64,000 nt of DNA from Bradyrhizobium forestalis (GCF_002795245.1 NZ_PGVG01000001.1:186001-250000); one strand, 5' to 3'. Positions 44,038-53,366 are shown, counted from the stretch's first letter. Program-made: numbers and translations. Notes: generated by a model not told the origin, from the sequence alone.

Positions 44038-46659
44038 ATGGGTTCGGCGACAAGGATCGTGAATTCGTCGTTCAGCGTCGTTGGCGTGCTGATCGCCTTT
44101 GGCGCCGGGAGCGCGGCGCTTCTTGCGGCCGGTCGCCAGGATTATCCGGAGCTCCACACCATTCTGGACACCAGCATAGCTCTCGTCACGGGCCTGCTGG
44201 CGTTGCTGTTCTGGGAAATGGGCGCGGGCATCCAGCAGCCCTTGTCCAAGCGGCTCGCGATCGCCTTCGGCGCCACCTTCGTTCTGGAGTTCCTTCATGT
44301 CCTGGTGATCGTCGAATGGTCCGGGTCGCTCGCGTTCGTCATGCAGTTGCGGGAATTCCTCCGGCCGGCGACGTGGCCGCCGGCGGCCCACATCCTTGCG
44401 ATCGGCATCCTTGCCGCGATCTGGTCGTCGCGGCGGCAAGGGGGCGGGACGGCGCCGTTTGCGCTGTTCATGGCGGTCGTGGCCGTGCTGCTGGTGGTGA
44501 TCTTCCAGCACCTTCCACCATATCGTCCTCCGGGTCTGTTCGAGATCACCCGTCCGGTGCTGATCCTGGCGCCGCCGTTGTGGGCGATCACCTGCGTCCT
44601 GTGCTGGCGGCTGCGAACGGAGGACCGGATTTTCGGGCCGCTCGCCCTGATGGGGGCCGTCGTTCTGCTCGGCCATGTCTCGATGTTGTATTCGCAGGCA
44701 CCGCACGACACCGAGGCGATGGTCGCTCACCTCGGCAAGATCGGCGGCCGCCTCGTCCTGCTGCTCTCGGTGATGCAGATGGCCTCATCCGACATGCTGG
44801 AGCGGCTGCGCGCGGAAGCACAGCTCGCACACCTGAACGAGGAACTGGAAGTGCGTGTGGAGGAACGAACCGCACAGCTTGCGGCGTCCAACCATGCCCT
44901 GGAATCCGAGATTCTCGTGCGCCTGCATGCGGAGCAGAAGGCCCAGGCCCAGCTCGCACGGTTGAGCCTGTTGCACCAGATCACGCGTGCGATCGGCGAA
45001 CGGCAGGATCTCAACAGCATATTCCAGGTGGTGGTCCGCAGTCTCGAAGACCAGTTGCCGGTGGATTTCGCCGCCCTGTGCTTTCACGACACGGTCGATC
45101 ATGTGTTGACGGTGGAATGCGTCGGGCTCAAGAGCGGCGCTCTTGCGCTCGAACTCGCGATGCCGGAACGCTCGCGGATCGCCATCGACGAGAACGGTCT
45201 CTCCCGCTGCGTGCTGGGCCAGCTCGTCTACGAGCCGGAGATCGCGCAGTCGCCGTTTCCGTTCCCGATGCGGCTCGCCCGCGGCGGCTTGCATGCGATG
45301 GTGCTGGCCCCGCTCCAGGTCGAGAGCCGGGTGTTCGGCGTGCTCGTCGCCGTACGTAAGGAGAAGGAGAGCTTCAGCAGCGGCGAGTGCGAGTTTCTGC
45401 GGCAGCTCAGCGAGCATGTCGCGCTCGCCGCCCATCAAGCGCAACTCCATGGCGCCCTTCAGCAGGCCTACGAGGATCTGCGGCAGACGCAGCAGGCCGT
45501 GATGCAGCAGGAGCGGCTGCGCGCCCTCGGTCAGATGGCCAGCGGCATCGCGCACGACATCAACAACGCGCTGTCGCCGGTGTCGCTCTATACGCAATCG
45601 CTGCTGGAGGTGGAGCCGAATCTCAGCCCGCGCACCAGGGAGTATCTGGAGACGATCCAGCGGGCGGTCGAAGATGTCGCACACACGGTCACGCGCATGC
45701 GCGAATTCTACCGTCAGCGCGAGCCTCAGCTGACGCTGATGCCGGTCCGGCTCAACGAGCTGGTGCAGCAGGTCATCGACCTGACACGGGCGCGCTGGAG
45801 CGACATGCCGCAGCTGCGCGGCACCGTGATCTCGTTGCGCAGCGAGCTTGCGGAACGATTGCCGCCGGTCTCGGGCGTCGAGAGCGAGATCCGCGAAGCA
45901 TTGATCAATCTCATCTTCAATGCGGTCGATGCGCTGCCCGCCGGCGGGACGCTGACGCTGCGCACGAGGCTCCTGCGCGGTGCCGGGGGCAATGGGCGCG
46001 ACCAGGATCAGGTGCGGGTCGAGGTCGGCGACGACGGCGTCGGCATGAGCGAGGAAACCCGCCGGCGCTGCCTCGAACCGTTCTTCACGACGAAGGGAGA
46101 GCGCGGCACCGGATTGGGTCTCGCCATGGTCTACGGCGTCGCCAGGCGCCACAACGCCGACATCGACATCGACAGTGCGGTCGGCCGCGGCACGGTCGTC
46201 GTGCTGAGCTTTCCGGTGCCGGAAGCGCCGTCCGGCGCGCCGTTGCGCGAGGCGCCCGAACCCGCGAGGCCGGCGCGCCTGCGCCTCCTGCTAGTCGACG
46301 ACGACCCGATGCTGCTCAGGTCATTGTGCAACACGCTGGAGGCGGAGGGGCACGTCATCGTGACGGCAAATGACGGCGCGGCCGGAATCGCGGCGTTCTG
46401 CGCCGCCGCCGAGCGTGGCGAGACCTTCGCTGCCGTCATCACCGATCTCGGCATGCCGAACGTCGACGGACGCAAGGTGGCGAGCGCGATCAAGGGCGTT
46501 TCGTCCACGACACCCGTGATCATGTTGACCGGCTGGGGCAAGCGCCTCACGTCCGAAGACGACATCCCGCCGCATGTCGACTACGTCCTCAGCAAGCCGC
46601 CGAAGCTTCGCGAATTGCGCGAGACGCTGGTACGATGCTGCGGGCCCGCCAGCGCGTGA
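44038..46659 (+). CDS. Membrane hybrid sensor histidine kinase (MASE-like, GAF, HisKA, HATPase, REC)
   Basis: 873 residues from the ATG at 44038; a TTG at 44002 is an alternative. Residues 10-250 hold about seven transmembrane helices like a MASE-type sensor. A coiled coil follows (LAHLNEELEVRVEERTAQLA), then a GAF domain at 310-460. The HisKA H-box has His506 in MASGIAHDINNALSPV. HATPase motifs are NLIFNAVDALP, GDDGVGM and GTGLGLAMVYGVARRH. The C-terminal receiver has Asp803 in VITDLGMPNVDG. The next gene encodes a receiver-kinase, so the two probably form a phosphorelay. The signal is not known. The gene overlaps no neighbour. Confidence 0.92.
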   Translation: MGSATRIVNSSFSVVGVLIAFGAGSAALLAAGRQDYPELHTILDTSIALVTGLLALLFWEMGAGIQQPLSKRLAIAFGATFVLEFLHVLVIVEWSGSLAFVMQLREFLRPATWPPAAHILAIGILAAIWSSRRQGGGTAPFALFMAVVAVLLVVIFQHLPPYRPPGLFEITRPVLILAPPLWAITCVLCWRLRTEDRIFGPLALMGAVVLLGHVSMLYSQAPHDTEAMVAHLGKIGGRLVLLLSVMQMASSDMLERLRAEAQLAHLNEELEVRVEERTAQLAASNHALESEILVRLHAEQKAQAQLARLSLLHQITRAIGERQDLNSIFQVVVRSLEDQLPVDFAALCFHDTVDHVLTVECVGLKSGALALELAMPERSRIAIDENGLSRCVLGQLVYEPEIAQSPFPFPMRLARGGLHAMVLAPLQVESRVFGVLVAVRKEKESFSSGECEFLRQLSEHVALAAHQAQLHGALQQAYEDLRQTQQAVMQQERLRALGQMASGIAHDINNALSPVSLYTQSLLEVEPNLSPRTREYLETIQRAVEDVAHTVTRMREFYRQREPQLTLMPVRLNELVQQVIDLTRARWSDMPQLRGTVISLRSELAERLPPVSGVESEIREALINLIFNAVDALPAGGTLTLRTRLLRGAGGNGRDQDQVRVEVGDDGVGMSEETRRRCLEPFFTTKGERGTGLGLAMVYGVARRHNADIDIDSAVGRGTVVVLSFPVPEAPSGAPLREAPEPARPARLRLLLVDDDPMLLRSLCNTLEAEGHVIVTANDGAAGIAAFCAAAERGETFAAVITDLGMPNVDGRKVASAIKGVSSTTPVIMLTGWGKRLTSEDDIPPHVDYVLSKPPKLRELRETLVRCCGPASA

Positions 46660-46685
46660 GGTCCATGAGGGCAGGGTGGAGCAAC

Positions 46686-47801
46686 ATGCTGACGAAAGGC
46701 GCGAGGGCCCGCATTCTCGTGGTCGACGACGAAGTGGCGCAGATGAGGGCGCTGTGCGACACGCTGCCGGGTGCGGACTACGAGACGGTCGGCTACTCGG
46801 ACGGGCCATCCGCTCTGGCGGAGTTGCGGCGCGCCAGGTGTGACCTGCTGCTCGCCGACCTGATGATGCCGGGGATGGGCGGCATCGAGCTGCTGCGGGC
46901 CGCGCAGGAGATCGATCCCGATCTCGTCGGCATCATCATGACCGGCGACGGAACCATCGCCACCGCGGTCGAGGCCATGAAGGCGGGCGCGCTCGACTAC
47001 ATTCTCAAGCCGTTCAAGCTCAGCGTCGTCATTCCCGTGCTCGAGCGTGCGCTGGCGGTCCGGCGCCTTCGCCTCGAGAACGCCGAATTGGGGCAGCGGG
47101 TGCGCGAGCGCACCCTGGAGCTCGAGGCCGCGAACCGGGAGCTCGAGGCATTCTCCTATTCCGTCGCGCACGATCTACGCGGACCGCTCTCGGTCGTGGT
47201 CGGATATGCGGAGACGCTGGTCGAGGATCATTCCGCGGAATGGCCGGACCAGCCGCGGGAGTTGGTCGGCGCCATCATGGCCAGCGGCGAGCACATGCAG
47301 CGCCTGATCGAGGGGCTGCTGCGGCTGTCGAAGCTCGGCCGCCAACCGCTGTCCAAGGGCCCGGTCGAGGTCGGGGCCCTGGTCCGCGAGGTCGTCGACG
47401 AAGTGCGCCGGCAGCACGCGGGTCGCGAGGTCGTCGTCCATGTCGGCGACATTCCCGATTGCGTCGGCGACCAGGCGATGCTGCGGCAGGTGCTCGTCAA
47501 CCTGGTGTCCAACGCCTTCAAGTTCACGCGCGCGCGCGAGAAGCCGCTGGTCACCGTGATCGGCTGGACCGAAGCCGGCGAAAAAATCTATTGCGTGCGC
47601 GATAATGGAGCCGGCTTCGACCTGCAGCAGGCCGACAAGCTGTTCGCTGCGTTTCAGCGATTTCACGATCCCGATCAGTACGAGGGCACGGGGATCGGCC
47701 TTTCGATCGCATCGCGCATCGTGCAGCGCCACGGCGGTCGCATCTGGGCCAATGCCGAGGTCGGCAAGGGTGCGGCGTTCTATTTCGGCATTCCCGACTG
47801 A
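46686..47801 (+). CDS. Response-regulator/histidine-kinase fusion (REC-HisKA-HATPase)
   Basis: 371 residues from the ATG at 46686 with GGTGGAG upstream; the frame also opens at 46635 inside the previous gene. The receiver has Asp58 in LLLADLMMPGMGG. A coiled-coil linker (ENAELGQRVRERTLELEAAN) leads to the kinase: His162 in FSYSVAHDLRGPLSVVVGYA, NLVSNAFKFTR, RDNGAGFD and YEGTGIGLSIASRIVQRHGG. There is no DNA-binding output domain. It starts 26 bases after the hybrid kinase, from which it probably receives phosphate. An FNR/FixK-type box lies 28 bases after its stop, belonging to the next unit. Confidence 0.93.
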   Translation: MLTKGARARILVVDDEVAQMRALCDTLPGADYETVGYSDGPSALAELRRARCDLLLADLMMPGMGGIELLRAAQEIDPDLVGIIMTGDGTIATAVEAMKAGALDYILKPFKLSVVIPVLERALAVRRLRLENAELGQRVRERTLELEAANRELEAFSYSVAHDLRGPLSVVVGYAETLVEDHSAEWPDQPRELVGAIMASGEHMQRLIEGLLRLSKLGRQPLSKGPVEVGALVREVVDEVRRQHAGREVVVHVGDIPDCVGDQAMLRQVLVNLVSNAFKFTRAREKPLVTVIGWTEAGEKIYCVRDNGAGFDLQQADKLFAAFQRFHDPDQYEGTGIGLSIASRIVQRHGGRIWANAEVGKGAAFYFGIPD

Positions 47802-47828
47802 GCTGCGCTTGAACCGCCGCATTCGATC

Positions 47829-47842
47829 TTGATTTGCGTCAA
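47829..47842 (+). promoter_or_regulatory. FNR/FixK-type box 1
   Basis: TTGATTTGCGTCAA: TTGAT-N4-GTCAA differs from the ideal palindrome TTGAT-N4-ATCAA at one base. In Bradyrhizobium such sites are bound by FixK2 under low oxygen. It lies inside a segment of about 110 bases (47817-47928) that recurs at 49735-49846. It precedes the folE remnant and the Rieske/FAD oxidoreductase. Confidence 0.7.
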
Positions 47843-47970
47843 TGTTGGTGCGGCCGAGGGCTGCTCTGCTGGCTGTCGTCCCGACATGGTCCGTGCTGTC
47901 ATGACGCGTGCCCCGGGCTTCGCATGCCCGCCGGCCTCCGATTTTTTCTCATCTCGGGAACCTTTTCCGG

Positions 47971-48177
47971 TTGGAGCCGTCCAAGCTGAAGGACCGCTGC
48001 TACGTGCTTACACCGGAAGGCGTGGGTGTCATCATCAAGGCGACGCATCACTGCATGACGACGCGCGGCGCGCACAAGCCCGGAACTGATCTCGTCACCA
48101 GTCGCATGCTGGGGGTGTTCCGCGACAATGCGTTGATACGCCAGGAGCTGTTGGGCCTCGCCAATTCAAACACGTGA
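47971..48177 (+). pseudogene. C-terminal remnant of GTP cyclohydrolase I (folE)
   Basis: The 68 codons ending with TGA at 48175-48177 match the C-terminal third of type I GTP cyclohydrolase: GVIIKATHHCMTTRG, which contains the zinc-ligand Cys, then HKPGTDLVTSRMLGVFRD and IRQELLGLANS. The conserved RG and TSRMLGVFR stretches align with FolE ends. The N-terminal two-thirds, with the other zinc ligands and most of the active site, is missing, and no ribosome site fits an internal start. A frame from the ATG at 47908 adds only unrelated residues. It therefore looks like a decayed copy or a recombination scar behind the FixK-type box. Confidence 0.75.
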
Positions 48178-48206
48178 GTCACGCGGCTAGCCAAGGAGAC
48201 GCTGCC

Positions 48207-49730
48207 ATGACCGAGGACAAGAAGCCGAGCGGGCCCGACCTGACCAGGGGCGTGTCGCTGACCGAATTCAAGGACGGCAAGCTGCTCGGCCATGTCGGCG
48301 AGGAAGACGTCCTGCTGGTGCAGTCCGGCAACGAGACTTTTGCGATCGAGCCGGCCTGCAGCCACTATCACGGCCCGCTCGCCGAGGGCCTCGTGGTCGG
48401 CGACACCATCCGCTGTCCCTGGCATCACGCCTGCTTTTCGCTAAGCACCGGCGAGGCCAGCCGTCCGCCGGCGCTGAACGCGTTGGCGGTGTGGGACGTC
48501 GCGCGCGACGGCGACAGGATCGTCGTTCAGCGCAGGCGCGAGGCACCAAAGCCGTCAACGGCTCATCGCAGCGCGCCGACGCCGGAAAAATTCGTGATCG
48601 TCGGCGGCGGCGCGGCCGGCTTTGCGGCGGCCGAGACGCTCCGGCGCGAGGGCTTTGCCGGCGCCATCACCATGCTGAGCAATGACGGTGCGATGCCGGT
48701 CGATCGGCCGAACCTCTCCAAGGATTATCTCGCCGGCAACGCGCCAGAGGACTGGCTGCCGTTGCGGCCCGAGGATTACTATCGGGACGCCGGCATCGAT
48801 CTCAGGCTCAACACGCATGTTTCTGCGATCGATCCCAAATCCCGCAGCGTCACGCTGGGCAATGGTGACAAGCTCCCGTTCGACCGGCTGTTGCTCGCCC
48901 CCGGCGCCGAGCCGGCAAAGCTCCAGATTCCGGGCGCCGACCAGCCGCACGTTCGCACCTTGCGCTCCGTTGCCGACAGCCGCGCCATCATCGCGGCGGC
49001 AGGCAGCGCCAAACGCGCGCTCGTGATCGGCGCCAGCTTCATCGGCCTCGAGGTCGCGGCTTCCTTGCGCGCGCGCAAGCTGGAAGTCCATGTGGTCGCG
49101 CCGGAGGAGCGGCCGATGCAGAAGGTGCTCGGCGCCGAGATGGGCGACTTCGTCCGGTCACTGCATGAAGAGAACGGCGTTGTCTTCCACCTGAAGGATA
49201 CGGTGGAGAAGCTCGAGGGCACCCGCGCCACGCTGAAGAGCGGGGCTGTCATTGAGGCCGACCTCGTCGTGGTCGGCATCGGCGTCAAGCCGCGCCTCGC
49301 GCTCGCCGAGCAGGCGGGCCTTGTCGCCGATCGCGGCGTGAGCGTGAGCGAATATCTGGAAACCAGCGTCGCCGGCATCTTCGCCGCCGGCGACATCGCG
49401 CGCTGGCCCGACCCGCATTCGCGGCAAACCATCCGCGTCGAGCATTGGGTGGTGGCGGAACGGCAGGGTCAGACTGCGGCGCGCAACATGCTCGGCAGGC
49501 GTGAACGCTTCGACGCGGTGCCGTTCTTCTGGTCCCAGCACTACGACGTTCCGATCAACTATGTCGGCCACGCCGAGAGCTTCGACGATATCGCGATCGA
49601 CGGCAGCATTTCCGGCAAGGATTGTCTGCTGAAGTACCGCAGGGCCGGCCGGGTGCTGGCGGTCGCTTCAATTTATCGCGATCTCGATAATCTCAAGGCC
49701 GAGCTCGAGATGGAGCGCTCGCGCGGATGA
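48207..49730 (+). CDS. Rieske [2Fe-2S] and FAD-dependent pyridine nucleotide oxidoreductase (AIF-like ferredoxin reductase)
   Basis: 507 residues from the ATG at 48207 with AAGGAGACG upstream; a GTG at 48174 overlapping the remnant is less likely. Residues 10-105 are a Rieske domain with Cys51-x-His53 and Cys70-x2-His73 (CSHYHG, CPWHHACF). From 125 onward it is a ferredoxin-reductase-type flavoprotein with FAD motif IVGGGAAGFAAAETLR, the NAD(P)-binding Rossmann ALVIGASFIGLEVAASLRAR, and ASGDIA-type IFAAGDIARWPDP. It resembles AIF-like/AIFL proteins. It could move electrons between NAD(P)H and a partner protein. The upstream FixK-type box suggests expression under low oxygen (inference). Confidence 0.92.
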   Translation: MTEDKKPSGPDLTRGVSLTEFKDGKLLGHVGEEDVLLVQSGNETFAIEPACSHYHGPLAEGLVVGDTIRCPWHHACFSLSTGEASRPPALNALAVWDVARDGDRIVVQRRREAPKPSTAHRSAPTPEKFVIVGGGAAGFAAAETLRREGFAGAITMLSNDGAMPVDRPNLSKDYLAGNAPEDWLPLRPEDYYRDAGIDLRLNTHVSAIDPKSRSVTLGNGDKLPFDRLLLAPGAEPAKLQIPGADQPHVRTLRSVADSRAIIAAAGSAKRALVIGASFIGLEVAASLRARKLEVHVVAPEERPMQKVLGAEMGDFVRSLHEENGVVFHLKDTVEKLEGTRATLKSGAVIEADLVVVGIGVKPRLALAEQAGLVADRGVSVSEYLETSVAGIFAAGDIARWPDPHSRQTIRVEHWVVAERQGQTAARNMLGRRERFDAVPFFWSQHYDVPINYVGHAESFDDIAIDGSISGKDCLLKYRRAGRVLAVASIYRDLDNLKAELEMERSRG

Positions 49731-49746
49731 CGCACCGCATTCGAAC

Positions 49747-49760
49747 TTGATTTGCGTCAA
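49747..49760 (+). promoter_or_regulatory. FNR/FixK-type box 2
   Basis: The same 14-mer TTGATTTGCGTCAA as at 47829, 17 bases after the oxidoreductase stop. The shared downstream sequence includes CTGTCGTCCCG and GCGTGCCCCCGGGCTTCGCA. A TATTCT at 49814-49819, equivalent to TGTCAT at 47897-47902, may be the -10. It would drive the HdeD-family gene. Confidence 0.7.
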
Positions 49761-49858
49761 TGTCGCTGCCGGTACGGGTGCTCTGCTGACTGTCGTCCCG
49801 CTACGGCGCGTGCTATTCTGGCGCGTGCCCCCGGGCTTCGCAAGCAGGAGTGGCCGTC

Positions 49859-50434
49859 ATGACCAGTGCTTCGGACACGTCTCATCATTCCAGCCTCGGA
49901 TCCGGCATCGCGGCGCTGCATGCCAAATGGGGCTGGATCGTCGCGCTCGGCGTCGTCTATCTCATCGCCGGCTTTGTCGCGCTCGGCAGCATGGTGATGG
50001 CGACGGTGGCGAGCGTGATCGTGGTCGGCGCGATGATGATCGTCGCGGGCGTGACCGAGATCATCGGTGCATTCCAGCTCAAGAGCTGGGGCAAGTCTCT
50101 GGTCTGGGCCTTGCTTGGTGTGCTCTACGTCATAGCCGGCTTCCTCACCTTCGAGAATCCGTTATTCGCCGCGGTTCTGCTGACGCTGTTCCTCGGCGCG
50201 TCGCTGCTGGCCTCCGGCGCCGTCAGGCTGTTTCTTGCCTTCAGCATGAAACGCAAAAGCCCGTGGGTCTGGGTGGCGCTGTCGGCCGTCATCACGCTGC
50301 TGCTCGGGCTGCTGATCCTGGCGCGCTGGCCGGTGAACAGCGTCTACATCCTCGGCCTGTTCCTCGGCATCGACCTGATCATGGCCGGTGCAGGCTGGAT
50401 CAGCCTCGGCTTCAGCCTGAAGCGGCGCGGCTAA
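49859..50434 (+). CDS. HdeD-family membrane protein
   Basis: 191 residues from the ATG at 49859, with CAGGAG eight bases before; a GTG at 49850 is an alternative. There are six transmembrane helices in three similar pairs, for example WIVALGVVYLIAGFVALGSM, SLVWALLGVLYVIAGFLTF and WVALSAVITLLLGLLILARW. This repeated pattern is that of HdeD (DUF308), linked to acid resistance in E. coli; the molecular function is unknown. It is preceded by its own FixK-type box and followed directly by a palindromic repeat, so it is probably monocistronic and induced by low oxygen (inference). Confidence 0.9.
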   Translation: MTSASDTSHHSSLGSGIAALHAKWGWIVALGVVYLIAGFVALGSMVMATVASVIVVGAMMIVAGVTEIIGAFQLKSWGKSLVWALLGVLYVIAGFLTFENPLFAAVLLTLFLGASLLASGAVRLFLAFSMKRKSPWVWVALSAVITLLLGLLILARWPVNSVYILGLFLGIDLIMAGAGWISLGFSLKRRG

Positions 50435-50533
50435 AGCATGATCCGGAAAAGTGCGCAGCGGTTTTCCGGAAAGATCATGCGTAAACAACAACCTGAAGCG
50501 CGATGACGATTCATCCCAGTCTCATCGCGCTTT
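50435..50533. repeat. Palindromic repeat family F (AGCATGATCCGGAAAA type)
   Basis: AGCATGATCCGGAAAAGTGC is mirrored by TTTTCCGGAAAGATCATGC (50435-50480). A second stem follows with arms AAGCGCGATGA (50496-50506) and TCATCGCGCTT (50522-50532). I recall this element as very common in Rhizobiales genomes. It starts at the base after the hdeD-like stop codon and may serve as its terminator. Confidence 0.8.
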
Positions 50534-50663
50534 AGCCGCGCAGCAGGCCATCAGCAACTCGACGCAAGACCATCTTGCGGAACTCCGCTGATCTGACGTG
50601 CTGACAAAAGCAGCGCTCCGCGTGGCCGCTTCGCCGCGCGGCGATGATCATCGGGGAGACACC

Positions 50664-51875
50664 ATGAGAGCCGCCTTGGCCCTGGCCGCAGCTTTGGCTG
50701 CCGCCTGCCTGTCCACGCCTGCACATGCGCAAAAATCCTACGGTCCCGGCGTCAGCGACACCGAGATCAAGATCGGCAACACCATGCCCTATAGCGGGCC
50801 GGCTTCGCCGCTCAGCATCACCGGCAGGGTGATCGCCGCCTATTTCGACGAGGTCAACGAGAAGGGCGGCGTCAATGGCCGCAAGCTCAATCTGATCTCG
50901 CTGGATGATGCCTTCTCGCCGCCCAAGACCATGGAAGCCGCGCGTCGGCTGGTCGAAGGCGACGGCGTCGCCTTCATTTTCGCCACCATGGGCACCGCGC
51001 CGAGCTCGGCGATCGCAAAATATCTCAACAGCAACAAGGTGCCGCAGCTCTTCCTGATCAGCTCGGCCTCGAAGTGGAACGATCCCGCCAACATGCCCTG
51101 GTCGATGGCGCTGCCCTGGGCGCCGAACTACACCAGCGAAGCGGCGATCGACGTCGCCTATGCCCGCGCCAAGAACCCGAATGCGCGCTTTGCGGTGCTC
51201 TATCAGAACGACGACGCCGGCAAGGAATATCTGCGCGGCGTCAGGGAGGCGCTCGGCACTGAGGCCGACAAGGCGATCGCGATGGCATCGAGCTTCGAGG
51301 TCGCAGATCCCACCGTCGATTCCCAGGTGCTGACGCTCGCCAACACCAAGGCCGATGTGTTCATGATCTACTCGGTGACGCCGCGCGCCTGCGCGCAGGC
51401 GATCCGGAAGGCCCATGAGGTCGGCTGGCAGCCGACGCGCTTCCTCGCCTCCGGCTGTGCCAACAAGGCCACCGTGATGGTGCCGGCCGGGCTCGATGCC
51501 GGCAAGGGCGTGCTGTCGCTCGGCGCGCTCAAGCCGTTCGTCGAGGCGCCCAAGGACGATCCGGCGATGACAGCCTATATCGATTTCATGAAGCGCCGCC
51601 TGCCCAATGCCGACGTCAACAACGTCGCCGGGCTCTATGGCTACACCGTCGCCGAGGCGCTGGTGGTGCTGCTGAAGCAGTGCAAGGACAATCTGACGCG
51701 CGAGAACATCATGGCGCAGGCTGCCAATTTGAACAAGGTGCCGCTGTCGCTGCTGATGCCCGGCATCACCCTCAACACCACGCCGCAGGATTTCCGCCCG
51801 ATCAAGGACGGCTACATGCTGCAGTTCGACGGCAACGACTGGGTCGTGGCCAGCGAGCTCTTGCGCGGGACGTGA
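50664..51875 (+). CDS. Periplasmic binding protein, branched-chain amino acid (LivJ) family
   Basis: 403 residues from the ATG at 50664 with GGGGAGAC upstream. The signal peptide [20 protein letters not shown] ends AHA-QKS. It is a type I periplasmic binding fold: [59 protein letters not shown] and the hinge residues in [19 protein letters not shown]. Family members bind amino acids, amides, urea or aromatic acids. No liv permease or ATPase genes are next to it, so it works with a transporter encoded elsewhere. An acyl-CoA dehydrogenase gene follows after a palindromic repeat. Confidence 0.93.
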   Translation: MRAALALAAALAAACLSTPAHAQKSYGPGVSDTEIKIGNTMPYSGPASPLSITGRVIAAYFDEVNEKGGVNGRKLNLISLDDAFSPPKTMEAARRLVEGDGVAFIFATMGTAPSSAIAKYLNSNKVPQLFLISSASKWNDPANMPWSMALPWAPNYTSEAAIDVAYARAKNPNARFAVLYQNDDAGKEYLRGVREALGTEADKAIAMASSFEVADPTVDSQVLTLANTKADVFMIYSVTPRACAQAIRKAHEVGWQPTRFLASGCANKATVMVPAGLDAGKGVLSLGALKPFVEAPKDDPAMTAYIDFMKRRLPNADVNNVAGLYGYTVAEALVVLLKQCKDNLTRENIMAQAANLNKVPLSLLMPGITLNTTPQDFRPIKDGYMLQFDGNDWVVASELLRGT

Positions 51876-51905
51876 GACCTGAAGTAGTGGCCACAAAGAC
51901 GGTGC

Positions 51906-52060
51906 ACCCTCTCCCCTTGTGGGCCCCTTGTGGGAGAGGGTGGATGCGCGCAGCGCAGCCGGGTGAGGGGTATCTCTCCTCACGAGCGGATTTGTGCGTG
52001 GATAGAGACCCCTCATCCGGCGCTTCGCGCCACCTTCTCCCACAAGGGGAGAAGGGAAGA
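51906..52060. repeat. Palindromic repeat family B, copy 2
   Basis: Left CCCTCTCCCCTTGTGGG and right CTTCTCCCACAAGGGGAGAA are inverted. Its left arm carries an extra tandem CCCCTTGTGGG (51913-51934). Inner boxes GCCGGGTGAGGGGT and ACCCCTCATCCGGCGC are also inverted. It fills most of the gap before the acyl-CoA dehydrogenase. Related to 29217-29374. Confidence 0.8.
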
Positions 52061-52105
52061 GGCACCTTCACTGCCGCGGGCGTCTCAGTACGACTGGAGG
52101 ACACC

Positions 52106-53320
52106 ATGGACTTTCAACACTCTCCCCGTTCGCTGGAGCTGCAGGAGCGCGTCCGCCAGTTCATGCGGGCGCATGTCGAGCCGGTCGAGGATCTCTATTA
52201 CGAGCAGGTGAAGCCGGAGGCCACGCGTTACAGGACCCCGCCTGTGCTGCAGGATCTGAAGCGGCTGGCGCGGGAGCAGGGGCTCTGGAACCTGTTTCTC
52301 TCCGGCGAGCACGGGCCTGGGCTCACCAATCTCGACTATGCGCCCGTGAAGGAGATCATGGGCCGCATCCTCTGGGCGCCCGAGGTCTTCAACTGTTCGG
52401 CGCCTGATGTCGGCAACATGGAGGTGTTGGCCAATTACGGCACGCCGGAACAGCAGGAGCGCTGGCTGACACCGCTCTTGGAGGGGCGCATCCGCTCCGG
52501 CTTCTCGATGACGGAGCCGCAGGTCGCCTCCAGCGATGCCACCAACATCCAGTGCGAGATCAAACGCGACGGCGACGACTACGTCATCAACGGCCGCAAA
52601 TGGTTCACCTCAGGCGCGATGAACGAGGATTGCGAGATCCTGATCGTGATGGGGAAGACCGCGCCCGACCATCCCGACCGCCACCGCCAGCAATCCATGA
52701 TCCTGGTGCCAAAGAATACGCCCGGCGTGCGCATCGTCCGCGACATGCTCACTTACGGCTATGACGACGCCCCGGTCGGCCACCCCGAGATCGTCTACGA
52801 GAACGTTCGCGTCCCCGCCGAGAACATCCTGCTAGGCGAGGGCCGTGGCTTCGAGATCGCACAAGGCCGGTTAGGGCCCGGCCGCATCCACCACTGCATG
52901 CGGCTGATCGGCTGCGCCCAGCGCGCGCTCGAATTGATGTGCCAGCGCGCGGTCTCGCGCGTTGCCTTCGGCAAGCCGCTGGCCGAGCAGGGCTCGGTGC
53001 GCGAGGATATCGCAAACTCCTTCTGCGAGATTGCGCAGGCGCGGCTCCTGACGCTGCAGGCCGCCGACAAGATGGACCGCGAAGGCAACAAGGCCGCGCG
53101 CGACCTGATCGCCGCGGCCAAGATCGTCGTGCCCAGCATGGCCGCCCGCGTCATCGACCGCGCCATCCAGATCCACGGCGCCGCCGGCGTCTCGCAGGAC
53201 ACGTTCCTCGCGCGTGCTTACGTCTACGCCCGCTTCATCCGCATCGGCGACGGGCCGGACCAGGTGCATCTCGCCGCGGTGGGCAAGGAGCTGATCAGGC
53301 GCGGCGGGGTGATGGGATAG
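52106..53320 (+). CDS. Acyl-CoA dehydrogenase family protein
   Basis: 404 residues from the ATG at 52106 with CTGGAGG upstream; the longer frame from 51680 runs through the repeat. The FAD-dependent acyl-CoA dehydrogenase fold is evident: [20 protein letters not shown] for flavin and substrate contacts, [58 protein letters not shown] and the C-terminal [19 protein letters not shown]. The pattern fits the ACAD10/11-like bacterial group, which acts on medium- or branched-chain acyl-CoA esters. The substrate is not determinable. It has no beta-oxidation partners here. Confidence 0.93.
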   Translation: MDFQHSPRSLELQERVRQFMRAHVEPVEDLYYEQVKPEATRYRTPPVLQDLKRLAREQGLWNLFLSGEHGPGLTNLDYAPVKEIMGRILWAPEVFNCSAPDVGNMEVLANYGTPEQQERWLTPLLEGRIRSGFSMTEPQVASSDATNIQCEIKRDGDDYVINGRKWFTSGAMNEDCEILIVMGKTAPDHPDRHRQQSMILVPKNTPGVRIVRDMLTYGYDDAPVGHPEIVYENVRVPAENILLGEGRGFEIAQGRLGPGRIHHCMRLIGCAQRALELMCQRAVSRVAFGKPLAEQGSVREDIANSFCEIAQARLLTLQAADKMDREGNKAARDLIAAAKIVVPSMAARVIDRAIQIHGAAGVSQDTFLARAYVYARFIRIGDGPDQVHLAAVGKELIRRGGVMG

Positions 53321-53366
53321 GCTCAGGCCGCGCCGCGCCACGTGATCCGGTGATATGCAGCTTCAT

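Noticed and set aside
42094..44730. 878-codon open frame on the minus strand
   Set aside because: It runs antisense through the HD gene, the perfect inverted repeat and the alpha/beta hydrolase gene; the product is Arg/His/Asp-rich with no domain. Long antisense frames are expected at this GC content.
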